Origin: Pseudomonas helvetica
GTDB taxonomy: Bacteria > Pseudomonadota > Gammaproteobacteria > Pseudomonadales > Pseudomonadaceae
Length of the DNA: 64,000 nucleotides
Assembly (NCBI RefSeq): GCF_039908645.1
Contig: NZ_CP150917.1
Location: forward strand, 2,739,501 to 2,803,500
Direction of reading: 5' to 3'
In this document: piece by piece, positions 18,510-28,220 of the stretch
Position numbering within the stretch: position 1 is the first letter of the stretch
Layout: each line of letters begins with the position of its first letter
Notes under the pieces: generated by a model
Told to the model about the DNA's origin: nothing
The model's database searches: none
Seen by the model: only the letters and a program-made list of their open reading frames with translations
Made by a program: the position numbers and the translations under genes

Positions 18510-19261
18510 CGGGTGCTGACTCCGGTAGCGGCCGCGAGGCCAGGTGAAGGGGTGAGGCGGGCGAACGCGGCATCAAGGTCGCCGCCGTGCTCCCGGCTCA
18601 GCGCGTCCGCCTGTCCGCTGGCGACCAGCCGGCCCTGATGGAGGATCAGCAGGTCATCGTCGGGATGCACTTCGTCCAGCAGGTGGGTGGTCCAGAGCGC
18701 ACTGATCTGTTGTTCGTGACACAGCGTGCGAATGTGCCGATTGAGCGCCAGGCGGCTGGCCGGGTCGAGGCCGGCACTGGCTTCATCCAGTAGCAGCAAG
18801 CGTGGTTCGTGGAGCAGGGCGCGGGCAATTTCCACCCGCCGGCGATGCCCGCCATTGAGTTCACGAACCCGTTCGTGCCGTCGCTCGCTCAGGCCTTGGC
18901 GCGCCAGTTCGGCATCGATCCGCCGCTGGCTCTGGCCGCGCGACAAACCCTGCAACGCGGCGTGATAGCGCAGGTTCTGTTCAATGCTCAGGTCCAGGTC
19001 CAGAGTGCTTTGCTGGAACACCACCCCCAATTGACGCAAGGCCGGGCGCGCGGCGTTGCGCAACGAGCAACCGCCGACTCGAATGTCCCCGCGTTGCAGG
19101 TCATAGAGCCGGGTGAGCAGGGCGATCAGCGTTGACTTGCCCGCGCCGTTGGGCCCCAGCAATGCCGCGAAACGCCCCGGTGCCAGGCTGAAACTGACCT
19201 GTTTCAGTGCTTCGCGCGGGCCGTAGGCGAAGCTCACGTCGCAGACATCAAGGGCGTTCAT
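18506..19261 (-). CDS. pedB: PQQ-linked ABC transporter ATP-binding protein, PedB-type
   Basis: The 251-residue ATPase has Walker A GPNGAGKST, a signature written LNGGHRRRVEIARAL in place of LSGGQ, and Walker B LLLLDEAS. An H-loop region with TTHLLDEV follows. The ATG at 19261 overlaps the end of the beta-propeller gene by four bases. An upstream codon would extend it further into that gene without a ribosome site. It powers the permease encoded directly after it. The unusual signature is seen in this PQQ-associated subfamily as I recall it. Confidence 0.85.
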   Translation of the reverse strand: MNALDVCDVSFAYGPREALKQVSFSLAPGRFAALLGPNGAGKSTLIALLTRLYDLQRGDIRVGGCSLRNAARPALRQLGVVFQQSTLDLDLSIEQNLRYHAALQGLSRGQSQRRIDAELARQGLSERRHERVRELNGGHRRRVEIARALLHEPRLLLLDEASAGLDPASRLALNRHIRTLCHEQQISALWTTHLLDEVHPDDDLLILHQGRLVASGQADALSREHGGDLDAAFARLTPSPGLAAATGVSTR

Positions 19262-20217
19262 GGCGTGACCACCACGCCCCATGGGTAGCGTCCGACCTTC
19301 ACCGATTTGATGACCTTGAGGCTGTTGACATCGATCACTGATACATCGCCGCTGACCCCGTTGGTCGCCAGCAACTGGCTCTGATCCGGGGTGAACGACA
19401 TTTGCCAGACACGTCGCCCGACCAACAGGTAGTCGAGGATTTCGAAGGTTTTTGCATCGATGACCGCCACATGGTTGGCCGGGCCCAGTGCGACGAAGGC
19501 GTACTTGCCGTCGGCGCTGAGCTTGACGCCCACCGGCTGTACTTTGTCCGGGTGCACGCCCTTGATCTGGAACTTCAGGGTCTTGAGGATCTTGCGGGTC
19601 GCCACATCGAGAATGGTTACGGTGCCGCCGATTTCGGCGGAAGCCCAGAGTTGCGAGCCATCCCGATTGAACTCGACGAAACGCGGCCGCTGATCCACCA
19701 GGGTGCTGTCGGTCAGGGTCTGGGTGCTGGTGTCGATCCAGTGCAGCATGTTCGTGGTTTCACTGGTGTTGACCGCCCACTTGCCGTCGGGGCTGACCGC
19801 CATGCCTTCGGGTTCGACGCCGACATTGACCTGGCCCAGGACCTTGGCGGTTTCGGTGTCGATCACCGTCACCAGTGCATCGTCCTCGTTGGAGACATAC
19901 AGCCAGCGGTTGTTGGGGTGCAGGGCGAACTGCTCCGGGTCCTTGCCGGAGGGCAGCTCCTTGATGATCTTGCGGGTGGCCACATCCATCACCTGGACCC
20001 GGTCCGAGTCGCTGGCGCAGATGTACAGCAATTTGTTGTCGTGGGACAGCAACAGCCCGCGCGGACGCTGGCCTACGGGCAGGGTCTCGGTGACTTGCAG
20101 GGTCTGCATGTCGATCAGGCTCAGGCTGTTGTCTTTCTCGTTGGAGACCCAGGCGGTGCTCGCCACGGCTTGCCCGGCGGCGAGCAGGAGGGCGCAAGTG
20201 AGCAGGGTGCGGCGCAT
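19258..20217 (-). CDS. Periplasmic YVTN beta-propeller protein of PQQ alcohol catabolism
   Basis: The 319-residue protein has a signal peptide (ending near GQAVAS) and seven repeats of about 42 residues. These carry the pattern LLYICASDSDRVQVMDVATR, LYVSNEDDALVTVIDTE and so on, typical of YVTN/NHL propellers. The family is restricted to PQQ-dependent catabolic clusters. Its role is unknown. A periplasmic partner of the dehydrogenase or ABC system is a fair guess, supported by the four-base overlap with the ATPase gene. No metal or haem motif is visible. Confidence 0.82.
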   Translation of the reverse strand: MRRTLLTCALLLAAGQAVASTAWVSNEKDNSLSLIDMQTLQVTETLPVGQRPRGLLLSHDNKLLYICASDSDRVQVMDVATRKIIKELPSGKDPEQFALHPNNRWLYVSNEDDALVTVIDTETAKVLGQVNVGVEPEGMAVSPDGKWAVNTSETTNMLHWIDTSTQTLTDSTLVDQRPRFVEFNRDGSQLWASAEIGGTVTILDVATRKILKTLKFQIKGVHPDKVQPVGVKLSADGKYAFVALGPANHVAVIDAKTFEILDYLLVGRRVWQMSFTPDQSQLLATNGVSGDVSVIDVNSLKVIKSVKVGRYPWGVVVTP

Positions 20218-20250
20218 GGCGGATTCCTTATTGTTGTTGTGGTGGTTTGA

Positions 20251-21435
20251 TCAGGGATAGCGGCAACTCACTTCAGGTTTGTCGAAACCCAGGCTGTCCA
20301 TTTCATTGGTGGGGTGTAAAAAGCCGTCCTCGGGCGCGGTGCTGACCAGTGCTCGCGGCTGGACGATGGGGATCGGCTGGCGCAACTGGCCGTTCCATGG
20401 GCGATAGCTGAGTTTGCGGCCCTTGAAACCGTCCAGTGGCAACTGGTCACTGAGTTCCAGTTGGCGAATGGCCACCGGGTCGGTCTGGCGCAGTTTACTG
20501 ACTGCGCTGGCGATGCTGCGCACGGCGACCCAGGCGGCGAAGTCGCGGTCGTTCATATAGCGTCCGGCCAAGGCTTCGAAGCGCTTCTGCAACTGGGCGG
20601 CCCCGTAGGTTTCCACGCTGTGGTGCCAGCCGGTTGGGGTCAGCCCCTGAGTGCCGGCCACGGGGCGCGGGTACCAGGTCTGGTAGGGGACGTATTCGCC
20701 GAAGTCGCCGCGCTCATCCGCCACCAGCACCACGTCGTATTCGGCGGTCTGGGTGAACAGGGGCATGTCGGCCTGGGCGCTGCGGCGCTGGTCGTTGTCG
20801 AACGTCCAGGGTTTCTCGGCGACGATCTTCAGCCCGAAGCGTTTCATGGCCCGTCGCAGAGCGGCGGCATAGGCCTGGTCTTCCGGCGTCTGACCGACGA
20901 TCAGCAACGCCCGCTGCCATTTGCGCACCACCATGAACTGCACCAGTGCATCGGCCAGCATGGCCCGGCTGGGCAGACTGTGCAGCACGTTGACCAGGCA
21001 GTCGGTGCTGCGCAGGCTGTCATCGGCACTGCCGGCATTGAACAGCAGGCTGTCGGGCAGGGCGGCGCTGAGCTGGCGCAGACTGTCCAGCGGCACATTC
21101 ACCACGAACAATCGCAGGCCTTGAGCGTGCTGGACTCTGGCGGCTTCGAGCAACGCTTCGGGACTGTCGACGACGGTGCTTTGCAGGTGATAGTCGTGTT
21201 TGAGAAAGCGCCCGGTGCTGTTGCTGTCGATGATTGCCAACTCGGCACCTCGCAGCCCCGCATCAGTGGGTTCGGGGATGACAGTGGAGAGCAATGGTCC
21301 GGGATCGGGGCGATAACCCAGGTAACCGATGCGCACTTGCAACGGGTCGTCGTCCGCCTGGCTCTGGGTGGCCAGCAACGCGGAGCAGGCAATCGCCAAC
21401 CAATAGAACAGGGCGTAACCAATAAGCTGGCGCAT
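20251..21435 (-). CDS. ABC-type periplasmic binding protein of the PQQ cluster
   Basis: The 394-residue protein has a signal peptide (MRQLIGYALFYWLAIACSALLA) and a type 1 periplasmic binding fold like the branched-chain amino acid binding proteins. Recognisable parts are VRIGYLGYRPDPG at the N-terminus and ALLIVGQTPEDQAYAAALRR in the middle. Family members accompany PQQ alcohol dehydrogenases. The start at 21435 is chosen for its GGAG site; an in-frame ATG 30 bases earlier lacks one. It is the first gene of the minus-strand set that continues with the propeller, ATPase and permease. The ligand is unknown. Confidence 0.8.
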   Translation of the reverse strand: MRQLIGYALFYWLAIACSALLATQSQADDDPLQVRIGYLGYRPDPGPLLSTVIPEPTDAGLRGAELAIIDSNSTGRFLKHDYHLQSTVVDSPEALLEAARVQHAQGLRLFVVNVPLDSLRQLSAALPDSLLFNAGSADDSLRSTDCLVNVLHSLPSRAMLADALVQFMVVRKWQRALLIVGQTPEDQAYAAALRRAMKRFGLKIVAEKPWTFDNDQRRSAQADMPLFTQTAEYDVVLVADERGDFGEYVPYQTWYPRPVAGTQGLTPTGWHHSVETYGAAQLQKRFEALAGRYMNDRDFAAWVAVRSIASAVSKLRQTDPVAIRQLELSDQLPLDGFKGRKLSYRPWNGQLRQPIPIVQPRALVSTAPEDGFLHPTNEMDSLGFDKPEVSCRYP

Positions 21436-21589
21436 AGGGCACTCCACTTCGTATGGCGCCAGCATAGGAAGTCCGGGAGGGCAGCGAAATATGCAGAAAG
21501 TACCAGTGAGCCAGTACCAAGGTCGTAACTTGCCGCGTGCGGCGCGGTTTTAGCATGGGTAACAGCCACCCATCCAGAGCACAACGATC

Positions 21590-21712
21590 ATGCGAATTCT
21601 TAAAGCATTGCTCCTGCCGTTGCTGCTGATCCTGAGCCTGATCGGCGTCGACAAACTGCACGGAGCCCGCCCTGTCTCCGTGCCGGTGGTCCCCGTGACC
21701 CCAGGGAATTAG
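21590..21712 (+). CDS. Possible small membrane or exported peptide (40 residues)
   Basis: A 40-codon frame begins MRILKALLLPLLLILSLIGV and ends in a proline/valine-rich tail (VPVVPVTPGN). It has one hydrophobic segment and could be a signal anchor. It lies in the divergent gap between the periplasmic binding protein and cytochrome c550 genes. No strong ribosome site precedes it (CCAGAGCACAACG). It is listed because the composition looks coding and the hydrophobic stretch is sharply bounded. It may still be chance. Confidence 0.4.
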   Translation: MRILKALLLPLLLILSLIGVDKLHGARPVSVPVVPVTPGN

Positions 21713-21872
21713 GTGCGCACGCCGCCGATCGCCCAGCGCTTCGCCACAAGCCCTACTACCAAGGGATGAGCGGGCGACCACCAAAGCAGCATTCGGATCG
21801 TGCCGCGCTGTTCCTAAGATGAGTCCGTAGCCTCTGTAGAGAGGTATTGCGTGCAATCTTGAGGGCAAAACA

Positions 21873-22334
21873 ATGACAACAAAACGCAACGCCTTGCTGG
21901 TTGCCGGGCTGCTGACCGGCCTGTTCGGTGCCGGTGCAACCTGGGCTCATGGCAATGTGGTCCCCCAGGCAGTGGAAACCAAGGGCCTGACCCCGATCAA
22001 GGATGCCGGCGTGCAGGTCGATGCCGATGGCTGGGCTGCGGCGAATCCCTATCGGTCCTCCCCTGAACATGACAAGGCTCTGGAAATCGGCTCTTCGGCC
22101 TACAACCAGAACTGCGCCGCCTGCCATGGCCTGGAAGCCAAGTCCGGCGGTATTGCCCCTGACCTGCGCCTGCTGGATGTCGGCGAAGCGGGTGATGAAT
22201 GGTTCGTCCAGCGTGTCCGTAATGGCGCGGTGCGCGACGGTCGGGTCTACATGCCGAAGATGGCCGACTACCTGAGCCAGGAAGCGCTGTGGGCGGTGCG
22301 CACCTACCTCGACAGCGTGCATGTCGAGCAATGA
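21873..22334 (+). CDS. pedF: Cytochrome c550, electron acceptor of the quinoprotein dehydrogenase
   Basis: The 153-residue protein has a signal peptide (ending near GATWA) and one haem-c site, CAACH, at about residues 82-86. A distal methionine candidate lies in RVYMPKMADYL. It corresponds to ExaB/PedF, the periplasmic cytochrome that takes electrons from the PQQ enzyme and passes them to the oxidase chain. The next gene begins three bases after the stop, so they are cotranscribed. It is divergent from the ABC-binding protein gene. Confidence 0.9.
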   Translation: MTTKRNALLVAGLLTGLFGAGATWAHGNVVPQAVETKGLTPIKDAGVQVDADGWAAANPYRSSPEHDKALEIGSSAYNQNCAACHGLEAKSGGIAPDLRLLDVGEAGDEWFVQRVRNGAVRDGRVYMPKMADYLSQEALWAVRTYLDSVHVEQ

Positions 22335-22337
22335 CCC

Positions 22338-23213
22338 ATGCGCCTGCTCGCGGTGTTCATCAGTGCAGTGTTGTTGTGTTGCCAGGCGGTGCAGGCGCAA
22401 GTCCGCACCTTTGACCAAATGATCGCCGAAGGGGAGCTGAAGGTCGCGGTCTACAAGGATTTCGCTCCCTACAGCTTCGAAGATGCGGGCACGCCACGCG
22501 GGGTTGATGTTGAACTGGCCCGGGCCCTGGCCAAGGCGCTCGGTGTCCGTCTCACGCTGATCTGGGCGCCGCCGGGAGAAAAGCTCGACGACGATTTGCG
22601 CGACTACATCTGGCGCGGCAGCCAACTGCGCAACCAGCAGTTGGCCGACCTGATGATGCGCGTACCTTACGACCGCGACTACTCACAAAAGCGCAACGAG
22701 CTCGGTGAACTGGAGAACGGCCACGTAGTGATGTTCGGGCCTTACCAGAACGAGCAATGGCAGGTCGCTTACGACCGTCGTCGACTGGAGTCGGTAGGCA
22801 GCGTTGCGGTGTTCGAACATCACCCCATCGGGGTTGAGGTCGACAGTGTGCCGTCGTTCTACCTGACCTCGGTGTTCAACGGCATGCTCAGGGCCAGTAC
22901 TCACCACTATCCGGGCGTACCCCAGGCCTTTGCTGCCATGAAGGCCGGCGAGGTCGATGCGGTGATGGCGATGCGCGGCGAGATCGACTGGCAGGTGCAC
23001 GAGGCGGCCGATCCGCAATTGGCGCTGGCAGAAAACGCCTACCCGAACATGGGCAAGCAGCTCTGGGAGATCGGCATGGCGGTGCATGAAAGCAACCGTC
23101 AGCTGGCCTATGCGGTAGAGGAAGCGCTGGAAGGCTTGATCCGCGACGGCACGCTCAAGGCGATCTATGCCAGCTATGGCCTGCGCTATGACGTGCCCGA
23201 CATGTACCAATAA
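22338..23213 (+). CDS. MoxJ-like periplasmic binding protein of quinoprotein systems
   Basis: The 291-residue protein has a signal peptide (ending near AVQAQ) and an extracellular solute-binding type 3 domain. Examples are LKVAVYKDFAPYSFEDAG and GVDVELARALAKALGV. It occupies the place of pedG in P. putida and resembles MoxJ/XoxJ. Those proteins bind or activate the methanol dehydrogenase rather than import nutrients, as established for XoxJ-type proteins by structural work. It starts three bases after the cytochrome gene and precedes the dehydrogenase, which suits a role in enzyme maturation. Confidence 0.85.
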   Translation: MRLLAVFISAVLLCCQAVQAQVRTFDQMIAEGELKVAVYKDFAPYSFEDAGTPRGVDVELARALAKALGVRLTLIWAPPGEKLDDDLRDYIWRGSQLRNQQLADLMMRVPYDRDYSQKRNELGELENGHVVMFGPYQNEQWQVAYDRRRLESVGSVAVFEHHPIGVEVDSVPSFYLTSVFNGMLRASTHHYPGVPQAFAAMKAGEVDAVMAMRGEIDWQVHEAADPQLALAENAYPNMGKQLWEIGMAVHESNRQLAYAVEEALEGLIRDGTLKAIYASYGLRYDVPDMYQ

Positions 23214-23416
23214 CCAATAGGCGTCATTGTGTCGGCTGTTGCGCTGCGGGCGAGCGCTGGCAGTACCGGCACTGATGCTCCCCTCATCCTCGATATGTAC
23301 TAAGGAACTAGCAATCTCCGCACTGCGGGCAATTGTTGCGTCGGCGGCGGCGCCCAAGAATCTGCGTCAGACCGGAGAAATTTCCGGGTACAACAATAAC
23401 CGCAGAGGTAGCCGTC

Positions 23417-25192
23417 ATGACCCACCCCGTACGTCGTCAACCCTTCGCCCTCAGTGTGCTGCTCAGTGCCATGTTGCTGTCCGGCTCGGCCCTGGCCGCC
23501 GTCACCGATCAGGACATTCTCCAGGATCCGAAAAACCCCGGGCAGGTCGTCACCAACGGCCTCGGCGTCCAGGGCCAGCGTTACAGTCCGCTGGACATCC
23601 TCAATGTCAATAACGTGAAGGAACTGCGCCCGGTCTGGGCCTTTTCGTTCGGCGGTGAAAAGCAGCGCGGTCAGCAGGCGCAGCCGATGGTCAAGGATGG
23701 CGTGATGTACATGACCGGATCCTACTCGCGGGTGTTTGCGGTGGATGCCCACACCGGCAAGAAACTCTGGCAGTACGATGCACGCCTGCCGGACGATATC
23801 CGGCCGTGCTGCGACGTGATCAACCGTGGTGTGGCGCTGTACGACGACCTGGTGATTTTCGGCACCCTGGACGCCAAGCTCGTGGCCTTGAACAAAGACA
23901 CCGGCAAAGTGGTCTGGAGCAAGAAAGTGGCCGACCACAAGGAAGGCTACTCCATCAGCGCCGCGCCTCTGGTGATCAACGGCAAGCTGATCACCGGCGT
24001 GGCCGGCGGCGAGTTCGGGGTGGTGGGCAAGATCGAAGCCTACAACCCGAAAAACGGTGACCTGCTGTGGACCCGGCCAACGGTCGAAGGGCACATGGGG
24101 TACGTCTACAAGGACGGCAAGGCCATCGAGAACGGCATCTCTGGAGGAGAGGCCGGCAAGACCTGGCCGGGTGACCTCTGGAAAACCGGCGGTGCCGCGC
24201 CCTGGCTCGGCGGCTACTACGATCCGGAAACCAATCTGCTGTTGTTCGGTACCGGCAACCCGGCACCGTGGAACTCCCACCTGCGCCCTGGCGACAACCT
24301 CTATTCCTCATCGCGTCTGGCGCTGAACCCGGACGACGGCACCATCAAGTGGCACTTCCAGAGCACTCCGCACGATGGCTGGGACTTTGACGGCGTCAAC
24401 GAGCTGATCTCGTTCAACTACAAGGACGGCGGCAAAGAGATCAAGGCTGCGGCCACCGCTGACCGCAACGGCTTCTTCTACGTGCTGGACCGCACCAACG
24501 GCAAGTTCATCCGTGGCTTCCCGTTTGTCGACAAGATCACCTGGGCCAGCGGCCTCGATAAGGACGGCCGGCCTATTTACAACGAAGCCAGCCGCCCGGG
24601 CGCGCCGGGCACTGAAGAAAAAGGCAGTTCGGTGTTTGTCGCACCGGCATTCCTCGGTGCGAAAAACTGGATGCCCATGGCCTACAACCAGGACACCGGA
24701 CTGTTCTACGTACCGTCCAACGAATGGGGCATGGACATCTGGAACGAAGGCATCGCCTACAAGAAAGGCGCGGCGTTCCTGGGCGCCGGCTTCACCATCA
24801 AGCCGTTGAACGAAGACTACATCGGCGTGCTGCGCGCCATTGACCCGAAAACCGGCAAGGAAGTCTGGCGGCACAAGAACTACGCGCCACTCTGGGGCGG
24901 GGTGCTGACCACCAAGGGCAATCTGGTGTTTACCGGTACGCCGGAAGGCTTCCTGCAGGCCTTCAACGCCAAGACCGGGGAAAAGGTCTGGGAGTTCCAG
25001 ACCGGCTCCGGCGTGCTCGGCTCGCCGATTACCTGGGAGATGGATGGCGAGCAGTACGTCTCGGTGCTGTCCGGCTGGGGCGGTGCTGTCCCGTTGTGGG
25101 GGGGCGAAGTGGCCAAGCGGGTCAAGGACTTCAACCAGGGCGGCATGCTCTGGACCTTCAAACTGCCCAAGGACCTGGTGGCCAAGCATTGA
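23417..25192 (+). CDS. pedH: PQQ-dependent alcohol dehydrogenase of the lanthanide type (PedH)
   Basis: The 591-residue periplasmic enzyme oxidises primary alcohols to aldehydes and passes electrons to cytochrome c550. It has a signal peptide (ending near GSALA) and an eight-bladed propeller with tryptophan-docking repeats. The PQQ-contacting vicinal cysteines lie in RPCCDVI. Metal-site residues read from the codons are Glu199 (GGEFG), Asn281 (GTGNPAPWN), Asp323 and Asp325 in GWDFDGVNE. The extra aspartate two positions after the catalytic one marks lanthanide-dependent enzymes (XoxF, PedH); calcium enzymes have Ala, Ser or Thr there. Start ATG 23417 follows GAGGTAGCC. An aldehyde dehydrogenase follows, as in P. 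putida. Confidence 0.92.
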   Translation: MTHPVRRQPFALSVLLSAMLLSGSALAAVTDQDILQDPKNPGQVVTNGLGVQGQRYSPLDILNVNNVKELRPVWAFSFGGEKQRGQQAQPMVKDGVMYMTGSYSRVFAVDAHTGKKLWQYDARLPDDIRPCCDVINRGVALYDDLVIFGTLDAKLVALNKDTGKVVWSKKVADHKEGYSISAAPLVINGKLITGVAGGEFGVVGKIEAYNPKNGDLLWTRPTVEGHMGYVYKDGKAIENGISGGEAGKTWPGDLWKTGGAAPWLGGYYDPETNLLLFGTGNPAPWNSHLRPGDNLYSSSRLALNPDDGTIKWHFQSTPHDGWDFDGVNELISFNYKDGGKEIKAAATADRNGFFYVLDRTNGKFIRGFPFVDKITWASGLDKDGRPIYNEASRPGAPGTEEKGSSVFVAPAFLGAKNWMPMAYNQDTGLFYVPSNEWGMDIWNEGIAYKKGAAFLGAGFTIKPLNEDYIGVLRAIDPKTGKEVWRHKNYAPLWGGVLTTKGNLVFTGTPEGFLQAFNAKTGEKVWEFQTGSGVLGSPITWEMDGEQYVSVLSGWGGAVPLWGGEVAKRVKDFNQGGMLWTFKLPKDLVAKH

Positions 25193-25347
25193 TCTGAGCC
25201 TGGAGGGGCCTGAATACCCTCAAGGCAAAACTACGACCAAATGACGAGAGTCCCCCTGCCAACGGCGCATTCGTCCGGGCTGTGGGGCTCTCTACTATCG
25301 GTCTATCGCCTGTTGACCGACAGGCCTCGACCCAGCAGAGGTTCATC

Positions 25348-26868
25348 ATGATCTACGCTCAACCCGGAACACCCGGCGCCGTCGTTTCCTTCAAGGCACG
25401 CTACGGCAATTTCATCGGCGGTGAGTTTGTCGCCCCGGTCAAAGGCCAGTACTTCACCACGACTTCACCGGTCAACGGCCAGCCGATCGCCGAGTTCCCG
25501 CGCTCCACCGCCGAAGACATCGACAAGGCCCTGGACGCCGCCCATGCAGCGGCCGATGCCTGGGGCAAGACCTCGGCTCAGGATCGCTCGCTGGTGCTGC
25601 TGAAAATCGCCGACCGCATCGAACAGAACCTCGAAGTGCTTGCGGTGACCGAAACCTGGGACAACGGCAAGGCTGTGCGCGAAACCCTCAACGCCGATGT
25701 ACCGCTGGCGGCAGACCATTTTCGCTACTTCGCTGGCTGCATTCGTGCCCAGGAAGGTGGTGCTGCCGAGATCAACGAACTGACCACCGCCTACCATTTC
25801 CACGAACCGCTGGGCGTGGTCGGGCAGATCATCCCGTGGAACTTCCCGCTGCTGATGGCCGCCTGGAAGCTCGCTCCGGCCCTGGCCGCCGGTAACTGCA
25901 TCGTCCTCAAACCGGCCGAGCAGACGCCGCTGTCGATCATGGTCTTCGCCGAGTTGATCGCTGACTTGCTGCCGCCGGGCGTGCTGAACATCGTCCAGGG
26001 CTTTGGTCGCGAAGCCGGCGAGGCCCTGGCCACCAGTAAGCGTATCGCCAAGATTGCCTTCACCGGTTCCACCCCGGTCGGTTCGCACATCATGAAATGC
26101 GCCGCCGAGAACATCATCCCGTCGACCGTGGAGCTGGGCGGCAAGTCGCCGAACATTTTCTTCGCCGACATCATGCAGGCAGAGCCCCAGTTCATCGAAA
26201 AAGCCGCTGAAGGCCTGGTGCTGGCGTTCTTCAACCAGGGCGAAGTCTGCACTTGCCCGTCCCGCGCGCTGGTGCAGGAGTCGATCTACGAACCGTTCAT
26301 GGCCGAGGTCATGAAGAAGATCGTCAAGATCAAACGTGGCAACCCGCTGGACACCGAGACCATGGTCGGCGCCCAGGCGTCCGAGCAGCAATACGACAAG
26401 ATCCTCTCGTACTTGAAAATCGCTCAGGAGGAGGGCGCCGAGCTGCTCACCGGCGGTGCGGCTGAACGTCTTGAAGGCGACCTGTCGAGCGGCTATTACA
26501 TCCAACCGACCCTGCTCAAGGGCCACAACAAAATGCGCGTGTTCCAGGAAGAAATCTTTGGTCCGGTGGTGGGTGTCACCACCTTCAAGGACGAAGCCGA
26601 AGCCCTGGCGATTGCCAACGACAGCGAGTTCGGCCTCGGTGCCGGTCTGTGGACCCGCGACATCAACCGTGCCTATCGCATGGGCCGGGCGATCAAGGCC
26701 GGTCGTGTCTGGACCAACTGCTACCACCTGTACCCGGCGCACGCGGCGTTCGGTGGTTACAAGAAGTCCGGCGTTGGCCGTGAGACCCACAAAATGATGC
26801 TCGACCACTACCAGCAAACCAAAAACCTGCTGGTGAGCTACGACATCAACCCGCTGGGTTTCTTCTGA
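25348..26868 (+). CDS. pedI: NAD-dependent aldehyde dehydrogenase ExaC/PedI
   Basis: The 506-residue cytoplasmic enzyme oxidises the aldehyde formed by the quinoprotein dehydrogenase to the acid. It shows the coenzyme motif [16 protein letters not shown], the catalytic glutamate in [12 protein letters not shown] and the nucleophile cysteine in [14 protein letters not shown]. Length and termini match ExaC of P. aeruginosa. The ATG at 25348 is preferred over an upstream codon at 25282. The gap to pedH is 155 bases, so it may have its own promoter. A REP pair follows it. Confidence 0.92.
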   Translation: MIYAQPGTPGAVVSFKARYGNFIGGEFVAPVKGQYFTTTSPVNGQPIAEFPRSTAEDIDKALDAAHAAADAWGKTSAQDRSLVLLKIADRIEQNLEVLAVTETWDNGKAVRETLNADVPLAADHFRYFAGCIRAQEGGAAEINELTTAYHFHEPLGVVGQIIPWNFPLLMAAWKLAPALAAGNCIVLKPAEQTPLSIMVFAELIADLLPPGVLNIVQGFGREAGEALATSKRIAKIAFTGSTPVGSHIMKCAAENIIPSTVELGGKSPNIFFADIMQAEPQFIEKAAEGLVLAFFNQGEVCTCPSRALVQESIYEPFMAEVMKKIVKIKRGNPLDTETMVGAQASEQQYDKILSYLKIAQEEGAELLTGGAAERLEGDLSSGYYIQPTLLKGHNKMRVFQEEIFGPVVGVTTFKDEAEALAIANDSEFGLGAGLWTRDINRAYRMGRAIKAGRVWTNCYHLYPAHAAFGGYKKSGVGRETHKMMLDHYQQTKNLLVSYDINPLGFF

Positions 26869-26912
26869 CCTGCAACGTTAACCGCTCGTAGACGCTGCCA
26901 CAGGTTCGGGCC

Positions 26913-26995
26913 AAAAGATCGCAGCCTTGCGGCAGCTCCTAAGGACTCGGGATGTACTCCCGCGATGTAGGAGCTGGCGCAGCCTGCGATCTTTT
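26913..26995. repeat. REP pair (REPIN-like), second copy
   Basis: AAAAGATCGCAGCCTTGCGG followed by CAGCTCCT is answered by GTAGGAGCTGGCGCAGCCTG followed by CGATCTTTT, with a 26-base centre. The arms are nearly those at 16758-16836. It lies between pedI and pqqA and may separate the two transcripts or stabilise the pedI mRNA end. Confidence 0.85.
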
Positions 26996-27144
26996 GATTT
27001 TCGCGTTTAACCGTCTCGGCCCTGCCTCGTGTACCCCCTACCAAGGCACCCCGCCACCTCCTTCGAAAGTAGCATTCGGGCGTCAGTCCTCGCGTGTATT
27101 AATGCCTCTACCGGAATGCACCGGCACAAGAAGAGGATTGACCC

Positions 27145-27216
27145 ATGTGGACTAAACCCGCGTTTACCGACCTGCGTATTGGCTTCGAAGTGACGATGTA
27201 TTTCGCCAATCGTTGA
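27145..27216 (+). CDS. pqqA: PQQ precursor peptide PqqA
   Basis: The 23-residue peptide starts MWTKPAFTDLRIGFE and carries the conserved E-V-T-M-Y motif, here Glu15 and Tyr19. These two side chains are crosslinked by PqqE and become the PQQ skeleton. The ATG at 27145 follows AGAGGATTGACCC. The peptide precedes pqqB by 54 bases, the normal arrangement, where high PqqA translation is separated from the lower expressed enzymes. Confidence 0.95.
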   Translation: MWTKPAFTDLRIGFEVTMYFANR

Positions 27217-27270
27217 TGTTCCGTCCGGCCATCTGCACGGTGGCCGGGCCTCTTGTCGGGAGCACTGTCC

Positions 27271-28185
27271 ATGCATATCCGTATTCTTGGTTCCGCCGCT
27301 GGCGGTGGTTTTCCGCAATGGAACTGCAATTGTCGCCAGTGCAGCGGCGTGCGTAATGGCCGCCTGAGGGCGCAGCGTCGTACCCAGTCATCGATTGCCT
27401 TGAGTGACAATGGCGTGGACTGGGTCTTGTGCAATGCTTCACCGGACATCCGCACCCAACTCGAGAGCTTCGCCCCCCTGCAACCGGCGCGTCGCTTGCG
27501 TGATACGGCGATTGCCGGAGTCGTGCTGCTGGACAGCCAGATCGACCATTGCACCGGTCTGCTCAGTCTGCGCGAAGGCTGCCCGCATCAGGTCTGGTGC
27601 ACCGAGCGGGTCCATCAGGACCTGAGCAGCGGCTTCCCTTTGTTCAACATGCTCAGCCACTGGAACGGTGGTTTGCAGTGGCAGCCCATCGGGCTGGACA
27701 GTCAGCCATTCCCTATCGCGGCTTGCGCGCACCTGCAATGGCGGGCGATCCCGTTGCGCAGCAACGCGCCACCGTATTCACCCAATCGCGGCAACCCGCA
27801 ACCGGGCGACACCATCGGCCTGTTCATCGAGGACCTGCGCAGCGGCGCGAGCCTGTTCTATGCCCCCGGCCTGGGCGAGGTCGATGCCGAGGTGCTGGGC
27901 TGGATGCAGCGCGCCGACTGCCTGCTGCTCGACGGCACGCTGTGGCGCGACGATGAAATGCGCCTGTGCGAAGTCGGCCAGAGTCTGGGCAGCGAGATGG
28001 GCCACCTGGCGCAAAGCGGCCCCGGCGGCATGCTCGACGTGCTGGAGGGATTTCCCCGTCAACGCAAGATTCTCATCCACATCAATAACACCAACCCGAT
28101 CCTCGACGAAGACTCGGCCGAACGCGCCGAACTGGCACGGCGCAACGTTGAAGTGGCCTATGACGGCATGAGCATCGAGCTGTGA
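27271..28185 (+). CDS. pqqB: PQQ biosynthesis protein PqqB (metallo-beta-lactamase fold)
   Basis: The 304-residue protein begins [20 protein letters not shown], the PqqB signature with two of its zinc-ligand cysteines (NCNCRQC). Further metal-site residues are in [11 protein letters not shown]. It hydroxylates the tyrosine-derived part of the crosslinked precursor according to family work. The ATG at 27271 follows GGGAGCACTG. The frame extends upstream to 27253 but without a ribosome site. It is the second gene of the pqq operon. Confidence 0.95.
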   Translation: MHIRILGSAAGGGFPQWNCNCRQCSGVRNGRLRAQRRTQSSIALSDNGVDWVLCNASPDIRTQLESFAPLQPARRLRDTAIAGVVLLDSQIDHCTGLLSLREGCPHQVWCTERVHQDLSSGFPLFNMLSHWNGGLQWQPIGLDSQPFPIAACAHLQWRAIPLRSNAPPYSPNRGNPQPGDTIGLFIEDLRSGASLFYAPGLGEVDAEVLGWMQRADCLLLDGTLWRDDEMRLCEVGQSLGSEMGHLAQSGPGGMLDVLEGFPRQRKILIHINNTNPILDEDSAERAELARRNVEVAYDGMSIEL

Positions 28186-28220
28186 ACGCGTTGCCCGCAG
28201 CGTTCCACCGGAGAACCGAG

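Noticed and set aside
23417..25192. Calcium-type ExaA/PedE dehydrogenase
   Set aside because: The residue two after the catalytic Asp323 is Asp325, not Ala, Ser or Thr, and the gene order is that of pedH.
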